38,395 nt of DNA, from contig JAUCBJ010007016.1 in assembly GCA_032718475.1 (NCBI GenBank), positions 1 to 38,395 of the forward strand, written 5' to 3'. The notes below the pieces were generated by a model that searched no databases, had not been told where the DNA came from, and saw only the letters and a program-made list of their open reading frames with translations. This stretch comes from Nemertoderma westbladi. Lineage: Eukaryota > Xenacoelomorpha > Nemertodermatida > Nemertodermatidae. This document shows, one piece after another, positions 22,169 through 32,114 of this stretch (its first letter is position 1; each line of letters opens with the position of its first letter). A program made the position numbers and the translations under genes.

Positions 22169-23729
22169 ATCCATTAAGTGTTTTGGATCGGATGGGAACC
22201 TTGGGTAAGGCATCCCACGCTCCTGATGGGATGACGTTAGCGAAAGAGCGACTGACGCAGCAGGGTCGCATGCAACAGAACAGTCAGCGATCAAAGCCCT
22301 GTCTACCCCGGCCAACAGCAGAGGGCCACATGGAGAGTAGTCCGTCGCCGTTAGTTACACGACCTGCACGCGCTACGGGGGGTTGGGGCGCCAACGTTCG
22401 GACTGGGGTGCGGGGGGAGGGAGGGGAGCAGGGAGCCCATAAAACATTCGCGTTAGTGGACCAGCGGAAGTCAACGCGAGGGAGTGGGGGGTGGCGAGAT
22501 GGCGGTAGAGTAGATGATAGGAGAGGTCCGAGGGAGGAGGGTAGAAGGGGGGATGAGAGGAGGGGACACAATGGAAGAGAGAAAAGGGATGGAGACCTCA
22601 GAGACTCTCGGAGACAGCATGACTACAAGGATAAAAATAGGCACTATGGTAACAGGGACTCACATAGGCTGCATGACAAGGACGGCCATAGATACCATGG
22701 TAATACGGTCTCACATGAAAGTGTGATTGACATATCGGATGATATTAACTACGGCGATACTAACGTTGAGTTTCGAAATCGCAATTCGAGCAGTAGGAAT
22801 TCGGAAGTGCGAGATCGACGGGTTCAGGATAAACCCAAGGAGTGGCTGGTGCGACCGTTACAAAGTCGAGCGGAGGATTATAAAGCGTCTCAACAGAAAG
22901 CGGAGGCGTTGGACCTACCCGCGGATATTCCCTACTACATCGGGAGGCAACTCGCCGCCAACCCGGAGCTCCTCGAGAAATACAAAGCCGATATGCGGAG
23001 GGAGGAAGAGAAGTCGAGACAGAGTTCGCCACTCACGGAATCCGGTGGTCCCAGCGACGTTATCGCCTCCAGTTCCAATAAACCGACACCGAACGGAGGA
23101 CGCCAGGGTGAGGATGTCCGTCGTGGTGAGGATGTCCGTCGTGGTGAGGATGTCCGTCGTGGTGTGGATGTCCGTCGTGGTGAGGATGTCCGTCGTGGTG
23201 AGGATGTCCGTCGTGGTGAAAATGTCCGTCGTGGTGAGGATGTCCGTTGTGTTGAAGATGTCCGTCGTGGTGAGGATGTCCGTCGTGGTGAGGATGTCCG
23301 TCGTGGTGTGGATGTCCGTCGTGGTGAGGATGTCCGTCGTGGTGAGGATGTCCGTCGTGGTGAAAATGTCCGTCGTGGTGAGGATGTCCGTTGTGTTGAA
23401 GATGTCCGTCGTGGTGAGGATGTCCGTCGTGGTGAGGATGTCCGTCGTGGTGAGGATGTCTGTCACCGTCGGCTCCCCGTTGGTGGCCATTCGACGGCCG
23501 TTTATCGGTCGGCCTCCGGTACCGAACCGCACCGCGGACCCTCCAAGGAGATCCCATTCCTAACAGATTCTCGAGATGATGTCCGACCTCTTCGGAAAGT
23601 AGCCGGGTCCACTCTTACTACGGGTTCGTCCTTCCCATCTGGATCGGCCTTCCCAACAGGATCGGCCTTCGCAGACGGATCAGCCGATATCTCTAGTTCC
23701 GACGAATCTCATTCCGGCCACACTGACAG
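22169..23729 (+). CDS. TASOR-family-like gene, exon D: Arg/Asp/Gly-rich region, conserved-looking helical segment, RRGEDV repeats
   Basis: Starts after TTTATTTTATAG in phase 1 and ends GACAG|GTAAGT in phase 2, about 520 codons. In order: a basic N-terminal part (DPLSVLDRMGTLGK...); a very Arg/Asp/Gly/His-rich low-complexity stretch (about 22480-22700), of a type often found in RNA-associated nuclear proteins; a less biased segment at about 22837-23022 (KEWLVRPL, YKASQQKAEALDLPADIPYY, LEKYKADMRR) that looks like a folded or binding motif but that I do not recognise; 20 tandem hexapeptides RRGEDV; and a Ser/Gly tail with repeated GSAF. The GTG or ATG codons just before the acceptor are intronic and not starts. 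It is linked to exons A-C only by phase and order. Confidence 0.7.
23107..23466 (+). repeat. Coding 18-bp minisatellite, 20 copies (GEDVRR)
   Basis: Twenty 18-base units encoding Gly-Glu-Asp-Val-Arg-Arg with variants GVDVRR, GENVRR and GEDVRC-VEDVRR. The variants recur in the same order twice, showing an eight-unit (144-bp) higher-order duplication. The antisense frames rich in His or Thr are shadows. Confidence 0.95.
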
Positions 23730-23877
23730 GTAAGTATGGTATTGTTAATTATTTATTAAATAATGTACATTGTACAATATCTACTCGTAAATACGGTACC
23801 CCGATTTAAGCCGTATAATAGCTGACTCCCTGAGATCAATCGAGTTATTTATTGTAAACATAAGTTTATATTTATAG

Positions 23878-23929
23878 AAAAATTGTCGATAACCAAAAGC
23901 CATTCATAACAAAGGTCCGCGTCTACTAA
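23878..23929 (+). CDS. Candidate terminal coding exon (17 residues and stop)
   Basis: After a candidate acceptor TATATTTATAG at 23877, the phase-2 AG of exon D plus A gives Arg. The frame then reads KIVDNQKPFITKVRVY and stops at TAA 23927-23929. The intron would be 148 bases (23730-23877). An open run of this length is not significant by itself, so this is a candidate only. If wrong, the gene continues past the window and everything downstream is intron. Confidence 0.3.
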
Positions 23930-23934
23930 TGCAT

Positions 23935-24045
23935 GAACTGTCTCCTTGAATGGCTTCCAATTTTACAATCAAAAAAATTCACCGAAACGTTAGGATTGAA
24001 CTCGGCACCTAGAGATTACAAGTCCCACGCTCCGCCTCCCCCAAA
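23935..24045 (-). mobile_element. tRNA-Thr-derived SINE fragment
   Basis: On the minus strand, GGCGGAGCGTGGG (24036-24024) resembles a pol III A box and GAGTTCAATCC (24003-23993) a B box. Between them CTTGTAA fits a tRNA anticodon loop with TGT (Thr). Box spacing is about 11 bases shorter than in a functional tRNA and the T stem does not pair, so this is a derived or deleted copy and not a tRNA gene. Boundaries are approximate. Confidence 0.5.
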
Positions 24046-24743
24046 TGATCCACTCCGCGCCGTACAAAGTCTTAAACCCAAAACCCAAGTGGAAATTAAC
24101 AACAACAACAACAACGAAGGAGTGAAACATGAGAGTAAAAACGCAAGCACTCATTTTTTGAACATCCAATAATATTCCCTGTTTTATAAAGGCTTTAATT
24201 GGTAAGGTAATTGGTAATATAATCTGTCATGTGACGGGATCCCCGAGTCGGCGTGGGAATCCCGACCGGTGTGATTTGCGTTTCGGTAGTACGCGTCGCC
24301 GCGTCCGTTGGCTGCTGAAAGGCTTGTGGTATCTGAGTTTGAAAGGCCGGAGGCTGAAAGAATAACTGACTTTTAGTGGCAGTTGTTCGTAATGTCAAAA
24401 TACAATAATAGCACAATCAGAATACAATAATAGCACGGTTACTGACGACGGTCTAAACCGTCCTGCTTCCACAACTCTACACAAACCAACTGAACAACAG
24501 GTAATAAGCACAACGGTTATATTACTAACATAAAATTGGGTTTCTACTTGCTACGTGGCCTGGCCAATGGATGCATCCCTATCAAATGGTGTTCTGCCCC
24601 ACCATTGGCTAATCTATCCTTCCTTCCCTTGGGACTCCCTGTTCCCTTATACCCACGTGCTAGCTCCCTTCGTCCCCCTGAGATGGCCTGTGGCCTCTCA
24701 TCTCTCTTTGTGGCTGGCAATGTATATTGCCTTGGTTGGTTGT

Positions 24744-24773
24744 TAGGTGACATTATATTGGTAATGTCACCTA
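24744..24773. other. Perfect 12-bp hairpin
   Basis: TAGGTGACATTA and TAATGTCACCTA flank a six-base loop (TATTGG). Further partial pairing (TTGG with CCAA) extends the stem. Could be the centre of a small foldback element; no further sign of function. Confidence 0.8.
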
Positions 24774-24992
24774 GCCAACTGTGATTGGTAAAAAGCCACT
24801 TTCCCCATTTTCCGCTGGGTAGTGCAGTGAATTGGATCCGCTTACATGTCAGTTTGATTGGTTGTTATGTGAGTGCTTGCTAATCTTAGCCAGCATTAAA
24901 TGCACTAAATCAACAAGCACTCAATGTGTACACATACAGAGGAGTCAATACGTTTCGCAAGCACAAGTGCAAGAGGCATAATGGAGGGGGTA

Positions 24993-25007
24993 GGGGGGGG
25001 GGGGGGG
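24993..25007 (+). repeat. Poly-G homopolymer (15 bases)
   Basis: Uninterrupted G run, length uncertain in any assembly. Confidence 0.9.
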
Positions 25008-25300
25008 ATAGTCGCAAACTGGCGAACTTGGCGAATTACAATACGGCCCGGCGAATTAACAATGATAATTATTATTTAAGTGAGGGAAAGGAGCAGGTCA
25101 GCAGGTTGCTGTGGCAGGACAATGGATAGAATAATAATGATTTTTATTACGTACTATATTTATTATTTATTTTGAAATAAAGATTAAGATGTAAGAAGGT
25201 TAAAAGATAACAAAACGGCAGATATGTATAACCAATAATATAATCAATAATACAATCATATATATTCTATTTCATTCCTGCGCATTAACTCAGTTAACTT

Positions 25301-28300
25301 AGTACATAGTACAGCACAGTATAGTACAGTAGTGCATAGTACAGTATAGAATAGTACAGTACATTATAGTACAGTAGTGCATAGTACAGCACAGTATAGT
25401 ACAGTACAGTATAGTACAGTAGTGCATAGTACAGCACAGTATAGTACAGTAGTGCATAGTACAGTACAGTATAGTACAGTAGTGCATAGTACAGTACAGT
25501 ATAGTAAAGTAGTGCATAGTACAGTACAGTATAGTACAGTAGTGCATAGTACAGCACAGTATAGTACAGTAGTGCATAGTACAGTACAGTATAGTACAGT
25601 ACAGTATTGTACAGTAGTGCATAGTACAGCACAGTATAGTACAGTAGTGCATAGTACAGTACAGTATAGTAAAGTAGTGCATAGTACAGTACAGTATAGT
25701 ACAGTAGTGCATAGTACAGCACAGTATAGTACAGTAGTGCATAGTACAGTACAGTATAGTACAGTACAGTATAGTACAGTAGTGCATAGTACAGTACAGT
25801 ATAGTACAGTAGTGCATAGTACAGTACAGTATAGTACAGTAGTGCATAGTACAGCACAGTATAGTACAGTAGTGCATAGTACAGTACAGTATAGTACAGT
25901 ACAGTATTGTACAGTAGTGCATAGCACAGTACAGTATAGTACAGTAGTGCATAGTACAGTACAGTATAGTACAGTAGTGCATAGTACAGTACAGTATAGT
26001 ACAGTAGTGCATAGTACAGTACAGTATAGTACAGTAGTGCATAGTACAGTACAGTATAGATACAGTAGTGCATAGTACAGCACAGTATAGTACAGTAGTG
26101 CATAGTACAGTACAGTATAGTACAGTACAGTATTGTACAGTAGTGCATAGTACAGTACAGTATAGTACAGTAGTGCATAGTACAGCACAGTATAGTACAG
26201 TAGTGCATAGTACAGCACAGTATAGTACAGTAGTGCATAGTACAGTACAGTATAGTACAGTACAGTATAGTACAGTAGTGCATAGTACAGCACAGTATAG
26301 TAAAGTAGTGCATAGTACAGTACAGTATAGTAAAGTAGTGCATAGTACAGTACAATATAGTACAGTAGTGCATAGTACAGTAGTGCATAGTACAGTACAG
26401 TATAGTAAAGTAGTGCATAGTACAGTACAGTATAGTAAAGTAGTGCATAGTACAGTACAGCATAGTACAGCTCAGTATAGTACAGTAGTGCATAGTACAG
26501 TACAGTATAGTACAGTACAGTATAGTACAGTACAATATAGTACAGTACAGTATAGTACAGTAGTGCATAGTACAGTACAGTATAGTAAAGTAGTGCATAG
26601 TACAGTACAGCATAGTACAGCACAGTATAGTACAGTAGTGCATAGTACAGTACAGTATAGTACAGTACAGTGCATAGTACAGTACAGTATAGTACAGTAG
26701 TGCATAGTACAGTACAGTATAGTACAGTAGTGCATAGTACAGTACAGTATAGTAAAGTAGTGCATAGTACAGTACAGTATAGTACAGTAGTGCATAGTAC
26801 AGTACAATATAGTACAGTACAGTATAGTACAGTAGTGCATAGTACAGTACAGTATAGTAAAGTAGTGCATAGTACAGTACAGTATAGTAAAGTAGTGCAT
26901 AGTACAGTATAGTACAGTACAGTAGTGCATAGTACAGTACAGTATAGTACAGTAGTGCATAGTACAGTACAGTATAGTAAAGTAGTGCATAGTACAGTAC
27001 AGTATAGTAAAGTAGTGCATAGTACAGTACAGTATAGTACAGTAGTGCATAGTACAGTACAGTATAGTACAGTAGTGCATAGTACAGTACAGTATAGTAC
27101 AGTAGTGCATAGTACAGTACAGTATAGTAAAGTAGTGCATAGTACAGTACAGTATAGTACAGTAGTGCATAGTACAGTACAGTATAGTACAGTACAGTAT
27201 AGTACAGTAGTGCATAGTACAGTACAGTATAGTACAGTAGTGCATAGTACAGTACAGTATAGTACAGTAGTGCATAGTACAGTACAGTATAGTACAGTAG
27301 TGCATAGTACAGTACAGTATAGTACAGTACAGTATAGTACAGTAGTGCATAGTACAGTACAGTATAGTACAGTAGTGCATAGTACAGTACAGTATAGTAC
27401 AGTAGTGCATAGTACAGTACAGTATAGTACAGTAGTGCATAGTACAGTCACAGTATAGTACAGTAGTGCATAGTACAGTACAGTATAGTACAGTACAGTA
27501 TAGTACAGTAGTGCATAGTACAGCACAGTATAGTAAAGTAGTGCATAGTACAGTACAGTATAGTACAGTAGTGCATAGTACAGTACATATAGTACAGTAG
27601 TGCATAGTACAGTAGTGCATAGTACAGTACAGTATAGTACAAAGTAGTGCATAGTACAGTACAGTATAGTAAAGTAGTGCATAGTACAGTACAGTATAGT
27701 ACAGTAGTGCATAGTACAGTACAGTATAGTACAGTAGTGCATAGTACAGTACAGTATAGTAAAGTAGTGCATAGTACAGTACAGTATAGTACAGTAGTGC
27801 ATAGTACAGTACAGTATAGTACAGTAGTGCATAGTACAGCACAGTATAGTAAAGTAGTGCATAGTACAGTACAGTATAGTAAAGTAGTGCATAGTACAGC
27901 ACAGTATAGTAAAGTAGTGCATAGTACAGTACAGTATAGTAAAGTAGTGCATAGTACAGTACAGTATAGTACAGTAGTGCATAGTACAGTATAGTACAGT
28001 AAAGTAGTACATAGTACAGTACAGTATAGTAAAGTAGTGCATAGTACAGTACAGTATAGTACAGTAGTGCATAGTACAGTATAGTATAGTACAGTAGTGC
28101 ATAGTACAGCACAGTATAGTAAAGTAGTGCATAGTACAGTACAGAATAGTAAAGTAGTGCATAGTACAGTACAGTATAGTAAAGTAGTGCATAGTACAGT
28201 ACAATATAGTAGAGTACAGTATAGTACAGTAGTGCATAGTACAGTACAGTATAGTAAAGTAGTGCATAATACAGTACAGTATAGTAAAGTAGTGCATAGT

Positions 28301-28346
28301 ACAGTACAGTATAGTAAAGTAGTGCATAGTACAGTACAGTATAGTA
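25301..28346. repeat. 30-bp satellite, left block
   Basis: About 100 tandem 30-base units, each made of six pentamers: three CAGTA, two TAGTA and one GTGCA. Frequent variants are CAGCACAG for CAGTACAG, AGTAAAG for AGTACAG, insertions of extra CAGTA-TAGTA pairs, and TATTG. There is no sign of the 29-bp AAAGAGTGC variant that is common in the right block. Minus-strand frames are all free of stops, giving very long meaningless reading frames. Confidence 0.97.
28331..28346. repeat. Left copy of 16-bp target-site duplication
   Basis: ACAGTACAGTATAGTA, identical to 32115-32130. It is also part of the satellite monomer, so on its own it proves little. Removing one copy plus the element restores a perfect 30-bp monomer across the junction. 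Confidence 0.6.
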
Positions 28347-28364
28347 CTACTACTACTACTACTA
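28345..28364 (-). repeat. (GTA)n 3' tail of the retrotransposon
   Basis: Six TAC units plus TA on the plus strand (GTA on the element strand) at the junction of satellite and LINE. The outermost bases are shared with the satellite, suggesting microhomology at integration. Confidence 0.85.
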
Positions 28365-28394
28365 GGATCGGCATGCTGCATTGCAGCTGCATTT

Positions 28395-31300
28395 TTAAGA
28401 ATGCTGTGCCGGCTTGTCAACAAAATTGCACCGCCACAACTCCCTATCACCCATGACATTTGCTAGATCATCCGCATCTTTAAGGCCAGTGTCCTTTAAG
28501 ATGCGTCTCAAGAAAGTCATGGGCTGTCCACCATGCTTATTCACTCCATGAGGCTGCCAAAGTACAAGATTATGCACTGGCTGATGCTCACGGCGAAAGC
28601 AATGTCCTGCAAAGCGGAGGCGATTTTGTTCTAGTGTCAAGCTTGGGGGAACCAATGAGACACCTCCAATGTTATATAGTGTCTGGTTGGAGATGTGTGC
28701 ATTGTACTTGACACAATGAACCCGGCGTAGCATTCTTGTGAATGTGCCATCCAGAGATTTGGTGTCCTCAGCAGTTAGAGCCCAGCATGGACTCCCGTAG
28801 AGGAGTACTGGAACTACTGCTGCTCTAAATAATCGGACCTTAAGTTTCCGATTAATTCTCGGTGACTTCCAAATCCTGGAAAGCCTATTCAAGGCTGCCC
28901 ATGCCTTTCCCTTACGTATTCGAAGGTCCTCACCTGACTTCCAGATCCATGATCCCAGGTAACAGAAGTCGTCCACATGCTCAAGCATACCATCCTTTGA
29001 GCTTATGCTCATCCGATCAGAGACTTGCTGAGGACTTTCAAAGTTAACTGTCAGAATTTTGGTCTTTCTGGAGTTAATAAAAAGACCAACACTAGAAGCA
29101 GCATGTTCTAATGAGCTGAGGAGCCGTTGGGCTCCCTCTAATGATTCTGAGAGTACTCCTAAGTCATCAGCAAAGTCTAGATCAGTTAGGTACTTGGCAG
29201 GATTTCCTCGACTTCTGGAGCCAGTAGGTGGAGTTATCATCACCCCATCATCATTATAATGATCTAAGGACATGCGTAGAACATAGTCAACCACAATAAT
29301 GAACAAGAATGGTGCAAGTGTGTCTCCTTGGAGGACGCCCCATAACACTTCAAATGGTTCTGTGTCACCGTCAACAGTAGACACAAATGTTGTCGAACCA
29401 TCGTATACTGATCTGATTGCTGCAATAATTTCATCAGGAATCCCATATAATGAAAGTATGCTGAACATACGTGAGCGAGAGACTGAATCAAAGGCCTTGA
29501 AGAAGTCAACAAAGATAACAGCCAGATGCCTGTCTTTCTTTTTTGATAACTCTTCAATTATCCTTCTAAGTGCCAAAATGGGCTCCATGGTCCCACGACC
29601 TTTACGGAACCCATTCTGATTTCCACGGAGCAGTCTCTCAATGGGATCCCTGATGCGATTTAATAGAATCCTATTGTATAGCTTTGCAGCAATCGAGATC
29701 AATGAGATTCCCCGAAAAGAACCATAGAGTGTTAGGTTGCCCTTCTTGGGAACTGGCACCAACTTATTTGTTTTCATTTCTTGTGGGACTCTTGTTGTTC
29801 GGTACGTGTCTACTATGATGGGATAGATGAGCTTTAAACACTCAGGTATTTTAAAGACCTCAGGGGGAACACCATCTACTCCACTGGCACGATTGGTCTT
29901 AATGCTCTTTGCAGCAGCCTTCACTTCTGCAAAAGAGATATCGCCAATGGGAATATCTGGGAGTACAGACTCAGACACTTTTACTTCTATAACGTTATCA
30001 GGCAATACCCTGTCATTATTGAGGAGCTTTTCAAAGTGGGCTTTCCAACCATTGAGGCGATCGGCTGGTGATTCAGCCTTAACCTTGGTGGTTGGTTGGC
30101 TTTTCCGCCCAGTAAGCAGATTGATCGATTTCCATGCCTGGGATGATTGCCTGCTGTCGTCAGCATCATTGATGGCATCAACCTGTTGGTTTATTAGCTC
30201 CTGTAGATTAGCAGAGTACTGCCTGTTCAGGGACCTAGATGCAGCCTTAACTGCATTCTTGGCCGCTGTAGTCTGTTTGAGTCGGGACTCTTTCTGCGCC
30301 TTATGAAGGTCATTTCGGCACTTCTGAATTTTGTTGTCAGTCCAGGGGGCCCTTTTCCTGTTTCGAGGGTATACAGGAACTGTTTCTGCAGCTGCTAACT
30401 TAACTGCTTCTGTAAAAGCAGTATAGCCCTCACAGTGATCTGCCGCCTCAGAGGCAAGAGCCTCATACCTGTTGCTCAGCTGTAGTGTGAAGCTGGATCT
30501 CACACTTGGCTGTTGCAACAGAGAGGACCAGTCATGCCGCGGCAAGGCAGATTTCGTTGTTCTGCTAGCACGCAGACTAAGTCTTACCTTGGCCACAATA
30601 AGGCGGTGATCACTGGAGAAGGGTCGAAGTGTAAATGCATTACAGTCTTGTATAGAGCTCCTGTATTTCCTACGAAACAGAATATGGTCTATCTGGGACT
30701 TGTGACCACTGGGTCCACTATGAGTCCATAGCTTTCCAGTTCGCTTCTTGAACTGGGTTCCAGCCGAAAACAATCCATTTCCAGAGATAAAATCCTGAAG
30801 ATGGACAGAATTTCGGTTAACACTATTGCTATAGACCCAGGGCGATGTAGGTGATTGATGCAGACTTGCATTAAAGTCTCCCAGGAATGTTAAGAATGCA
30901 TGCTGATCCACTCCATCAGTAGCTGCTTGTAGATTGTGGTAGAAATTTTCCACCTCCTCTACAGGGGCAACACTAGTTGGAGAGTAGCACACAATCAGAA
31001 CCACCTTAGGAAACTTCTTAGCCAGTCTTCCAGAACATGAGAAGTGGCAACGGATGATGCGGTTAGAGATTTGGTCTATTTTGTCCAATGCTGCATGTGC
31101 AGTTGGATTCATCAATAGACCAATTCCACCATTGCCACTATCATCTGCTGACGCGAGGGCGAGTCGCCAACCGCCCCCCATGTCCTTAATCAGAACCTCA
31201 TCAGTCTGTCCAGTCTGCATTCGGTGCTCTTGAACACCCACTGCGCTAAGAGAAAGCTTATCTGCCAAGGCAGTCAGCTCACCTTGTCGCATTGGGGACC

Positions 31301-31712
31301 CGAGTGTTAGGGTGTTTACTGAGGCTAGTCTTGTGACTTGCCTCAGATTCACCAATGGCTTTGTTGGTCGGGGTGGAACATGAGAGTAGCCTCCAACTCC
31401 AGAATCCCTCTCCCCATCACAATCTGGCCTTCCTGGTGACCCAGGGTTTGGGCCAGAAAGGTCATCAGGAAAGGGATTCAAAGAATTGTTGGCTGCTCTC
31501 TCTCCAGTAGGGGGTGAGACAGGCAGCCAGTCAGGAGTTAACTGACGCCTGTGAGGCCGATTGTGCCCGGTAATTCCACTGGCCTCTAGTGGCCGGACCT
31601 CTGCATTGCTAATGTAATCCATAGTGGGGGTTGGGGGGTGCTTTTTTGCCGAGTCAGCTCTCGGGGCAAATACCACACCCTGGTTTGCCATTCCACAGGG
31701 TGGGTGTCGCAA
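28395..31712 (-). CDS. APE-type endonuclease / reverse transcriptase polyprotein of RTE-like LINE
   Basis: 1105 residues, uninterrupted. Residues ~1-125 are a Pro-rich N-terminal region. Residues ~130-375 are an apurinic-like endonuclease with QEHR (161-164), GDFNA (278-282) and SDHRLI (367-372), the expected catalytic positions. Residues ~640-900 are the reverse transcriptase with FVDFFKAFDS (734-743, motif A), GVLQGDTLAP (792-801) and FADD (847-850, catalytic motif C). The C-terminal part has the RLRFAGHCFRRE motif (1032-1043) common in this group. It would nick target DNA and copy its own RNA by target-primed reverse transcription. No key residue is missing, so the element may be competent. 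The start is the first Met of the frame; Met-8 or Met-31 are alternatives. Confidence 0.92.
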   Translation of the reverse strand: MRHPPCGMANQGVVFAPRADSAKKHPPTPTMDYISNAEVRPLEASGITGHNRPHRRQLTPDWLPVSPPTGERAANNSLNPFPDDLSGPNPGSPGRPDCDGERDSGVGGYSHVPPRPTKPLVNLRQVTRLASVNTLTLGSPMRQGELTALADKLSLSAVGVQEHRMQTGQTDEVLIKDMGGGWRLALASADDSGNGGIGLLMNPTAHAALDKIDQISNRIIRCHFSCSGRLAKKFPKVVLIVCYSPTSVAPVEEVENFYHNLQAATDGVDQHAFLTFLGDFNASLHQSPTSPWVYSNSVNRNSVHLQDFISGNGLFSAGTQFKKRTGKLWTHSGPSGHKSQIDHILFRRKYRSSIQDCNAFTLRPFSSDHRLIVAKVRLSLRASRTTKSALPRHDWSSLLQQPSVRSSFTLQLSNRYEALASEAADHCEGYTAFTEAVKLAAAETVPVYPRNRKRAPWTDNKIQKCRNDLHKAQKESRLKQTTAAKNAVKAASRSLNRQYSANLQELINQQVDAINDADDSRQSSQAWKSINLLTGRKSQPTTKVKAESPADRLNGWKAHFEKLLNNDRVLPDNVIEVKVSESVLPDIPIGDISFAEVKAAAKSIKTNRASGVDGVPPEVFKIPECLKLIYPIIVDTYRTTRVPQEMKTNKLVPVPKKGNLTLYGSFRGISLISIAAKLYNRILLNRIRDPIERLLRGNQNGFRKGRGTMEPILALRRIIEELSKKKDRHLAVIFVDFFKAFDSVSRSRMFSILSLYGIPDEIIAAIRSVYDGSTTFVSTVDGDTEPFEVLWGVLQGDTLAPFLFIIVVDYVLRMSLDHYNDDGVMITPPTGSRSRGNPAKYLTDLDFADDLGVLSESLEGAQRLLSSLEHAASSVGLFINSRKTKILTVNFESPQQVSDRMSISSKDGMLEHVDDFCYLGSWIWKSGEDLRIRKGKAWAALNRLSRIWKSPRINRKLKVRLFRAAVVPVLLYGSPCWALTAEDTKSLDGTFTRMLRRVHCVKYNAHISNQTLYNIGGVSLVPPSLTLEQNRLRFAGHCFRREHQPVHNLVLWQPHGVNKHGGQPMTFLRRILKDTGLKDADDLANVMGDRELWRCNFVDKPAQHS

Positions 31713-32114
31713 TGGAGTCAGATATGAGGCCCATCACCCATATCTACTCTGGCGCACATGACCCACCATTGGCTGTTGCAGCTCATCTGCTGGGTCATGC
31801 CCTGTACCCTTGCTGCCAGGTGCAGGTCGCAGTGAAGTGCTCTCAGAGTGGACATGAGAACACTCTACTCCTGACCAGCCATTGGTAGATCACCATCTGC
31901 CTGGTCAGGCCATATACCCCTGCAGCCAAGTATATGGGTCCTTAATCCAGGACCAAGGGCGTCCTTTATCCCAGAACGAAGGGGGTCCTAGTTACAGGAC
32001 CAGATTTGCCCTAGTAAGAGGGTCTATGCAGCTACAGGTGGCACCTCCTTTATGCTGCATGGAGGTGGCAAGTTTTCTTGATCGATGACCTAGAATACCT
32101 GACCTGACGTGAAC
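31713..32114 (-). other. 5' untranslated region of the RTE-like element
   Basis: About 400 bases between the ORF start and the satellite junction, GC-richer than the satellite, with GGACC and GACCAG-type short repeats. Probably holds the internal promoter; no specific element recognised. Confidence 0.6.

Larger units (their letters stand above)
23930..25300. other. Non-coding region between gene and satellite
   Basis: Contains a SINE fragment, a duplicated AATACAATAATAGCAC (about 24400 and 24421), a CCAAT/ATTGG-rich stretch (about 24555-24870), a perfect hairpin (24744-24773), a 15-base G run (24993-25007) and a possible polyadenylation signal AATAAA at 25176-25181. No coding gene is supported. 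Confidence 0.55.
28347..32114 (-). mobile_element. Full-length RTE-like non-LTR retrotransposon inserted in satellite
   Basis: About 3.77 kb, minus-strand orientation. The 5' end is near 32114 (5' untranslated region ~400 bases), followed by a single intact ORF, a very short 3' untranslated region (~48 bases) and a tail of six GTA units (plus-strand 28345-28364) in place of poly-A. Microsatellite tails and a single endonuclease-RT ORF are typical of the RTE clade. It interrupts the 30-bp satellite with a 16-17 bp target duplication and no loss of satellite register. An intact frame suggests recent insertion. Confidence 0.85.

Noticed and set aside
22915-23557. His/Asp- and Thr-rich antisense frames opposite exon D
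   Set aside because: They are shadows of the 18-bp coding repeat, with no supporting signals on that strand.
23985-24045. Functional tRNA-Thr gene on the minus strand
   Set aside because: The A-to-B box distance is too short and the T stem does not pair, so it is better explained as a SINE fragment.
24195-24416. 73-residue minus-strand frame, Gln/Pro/Thr-rich
   Set aside because: GC-richer than its surroundings and possibly a relic of a mobile element, but with no recognisable motif and no clear exon borders.
25294-28459. Very long minus-strand reading frames (up to ~1030 residues) in the left satellite
   Set aside because: They are a consequence of a 30-bp repeat without stops in any minus frame. 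The peptides are pure repeat and one frame runs into the unrelated LINE tail.
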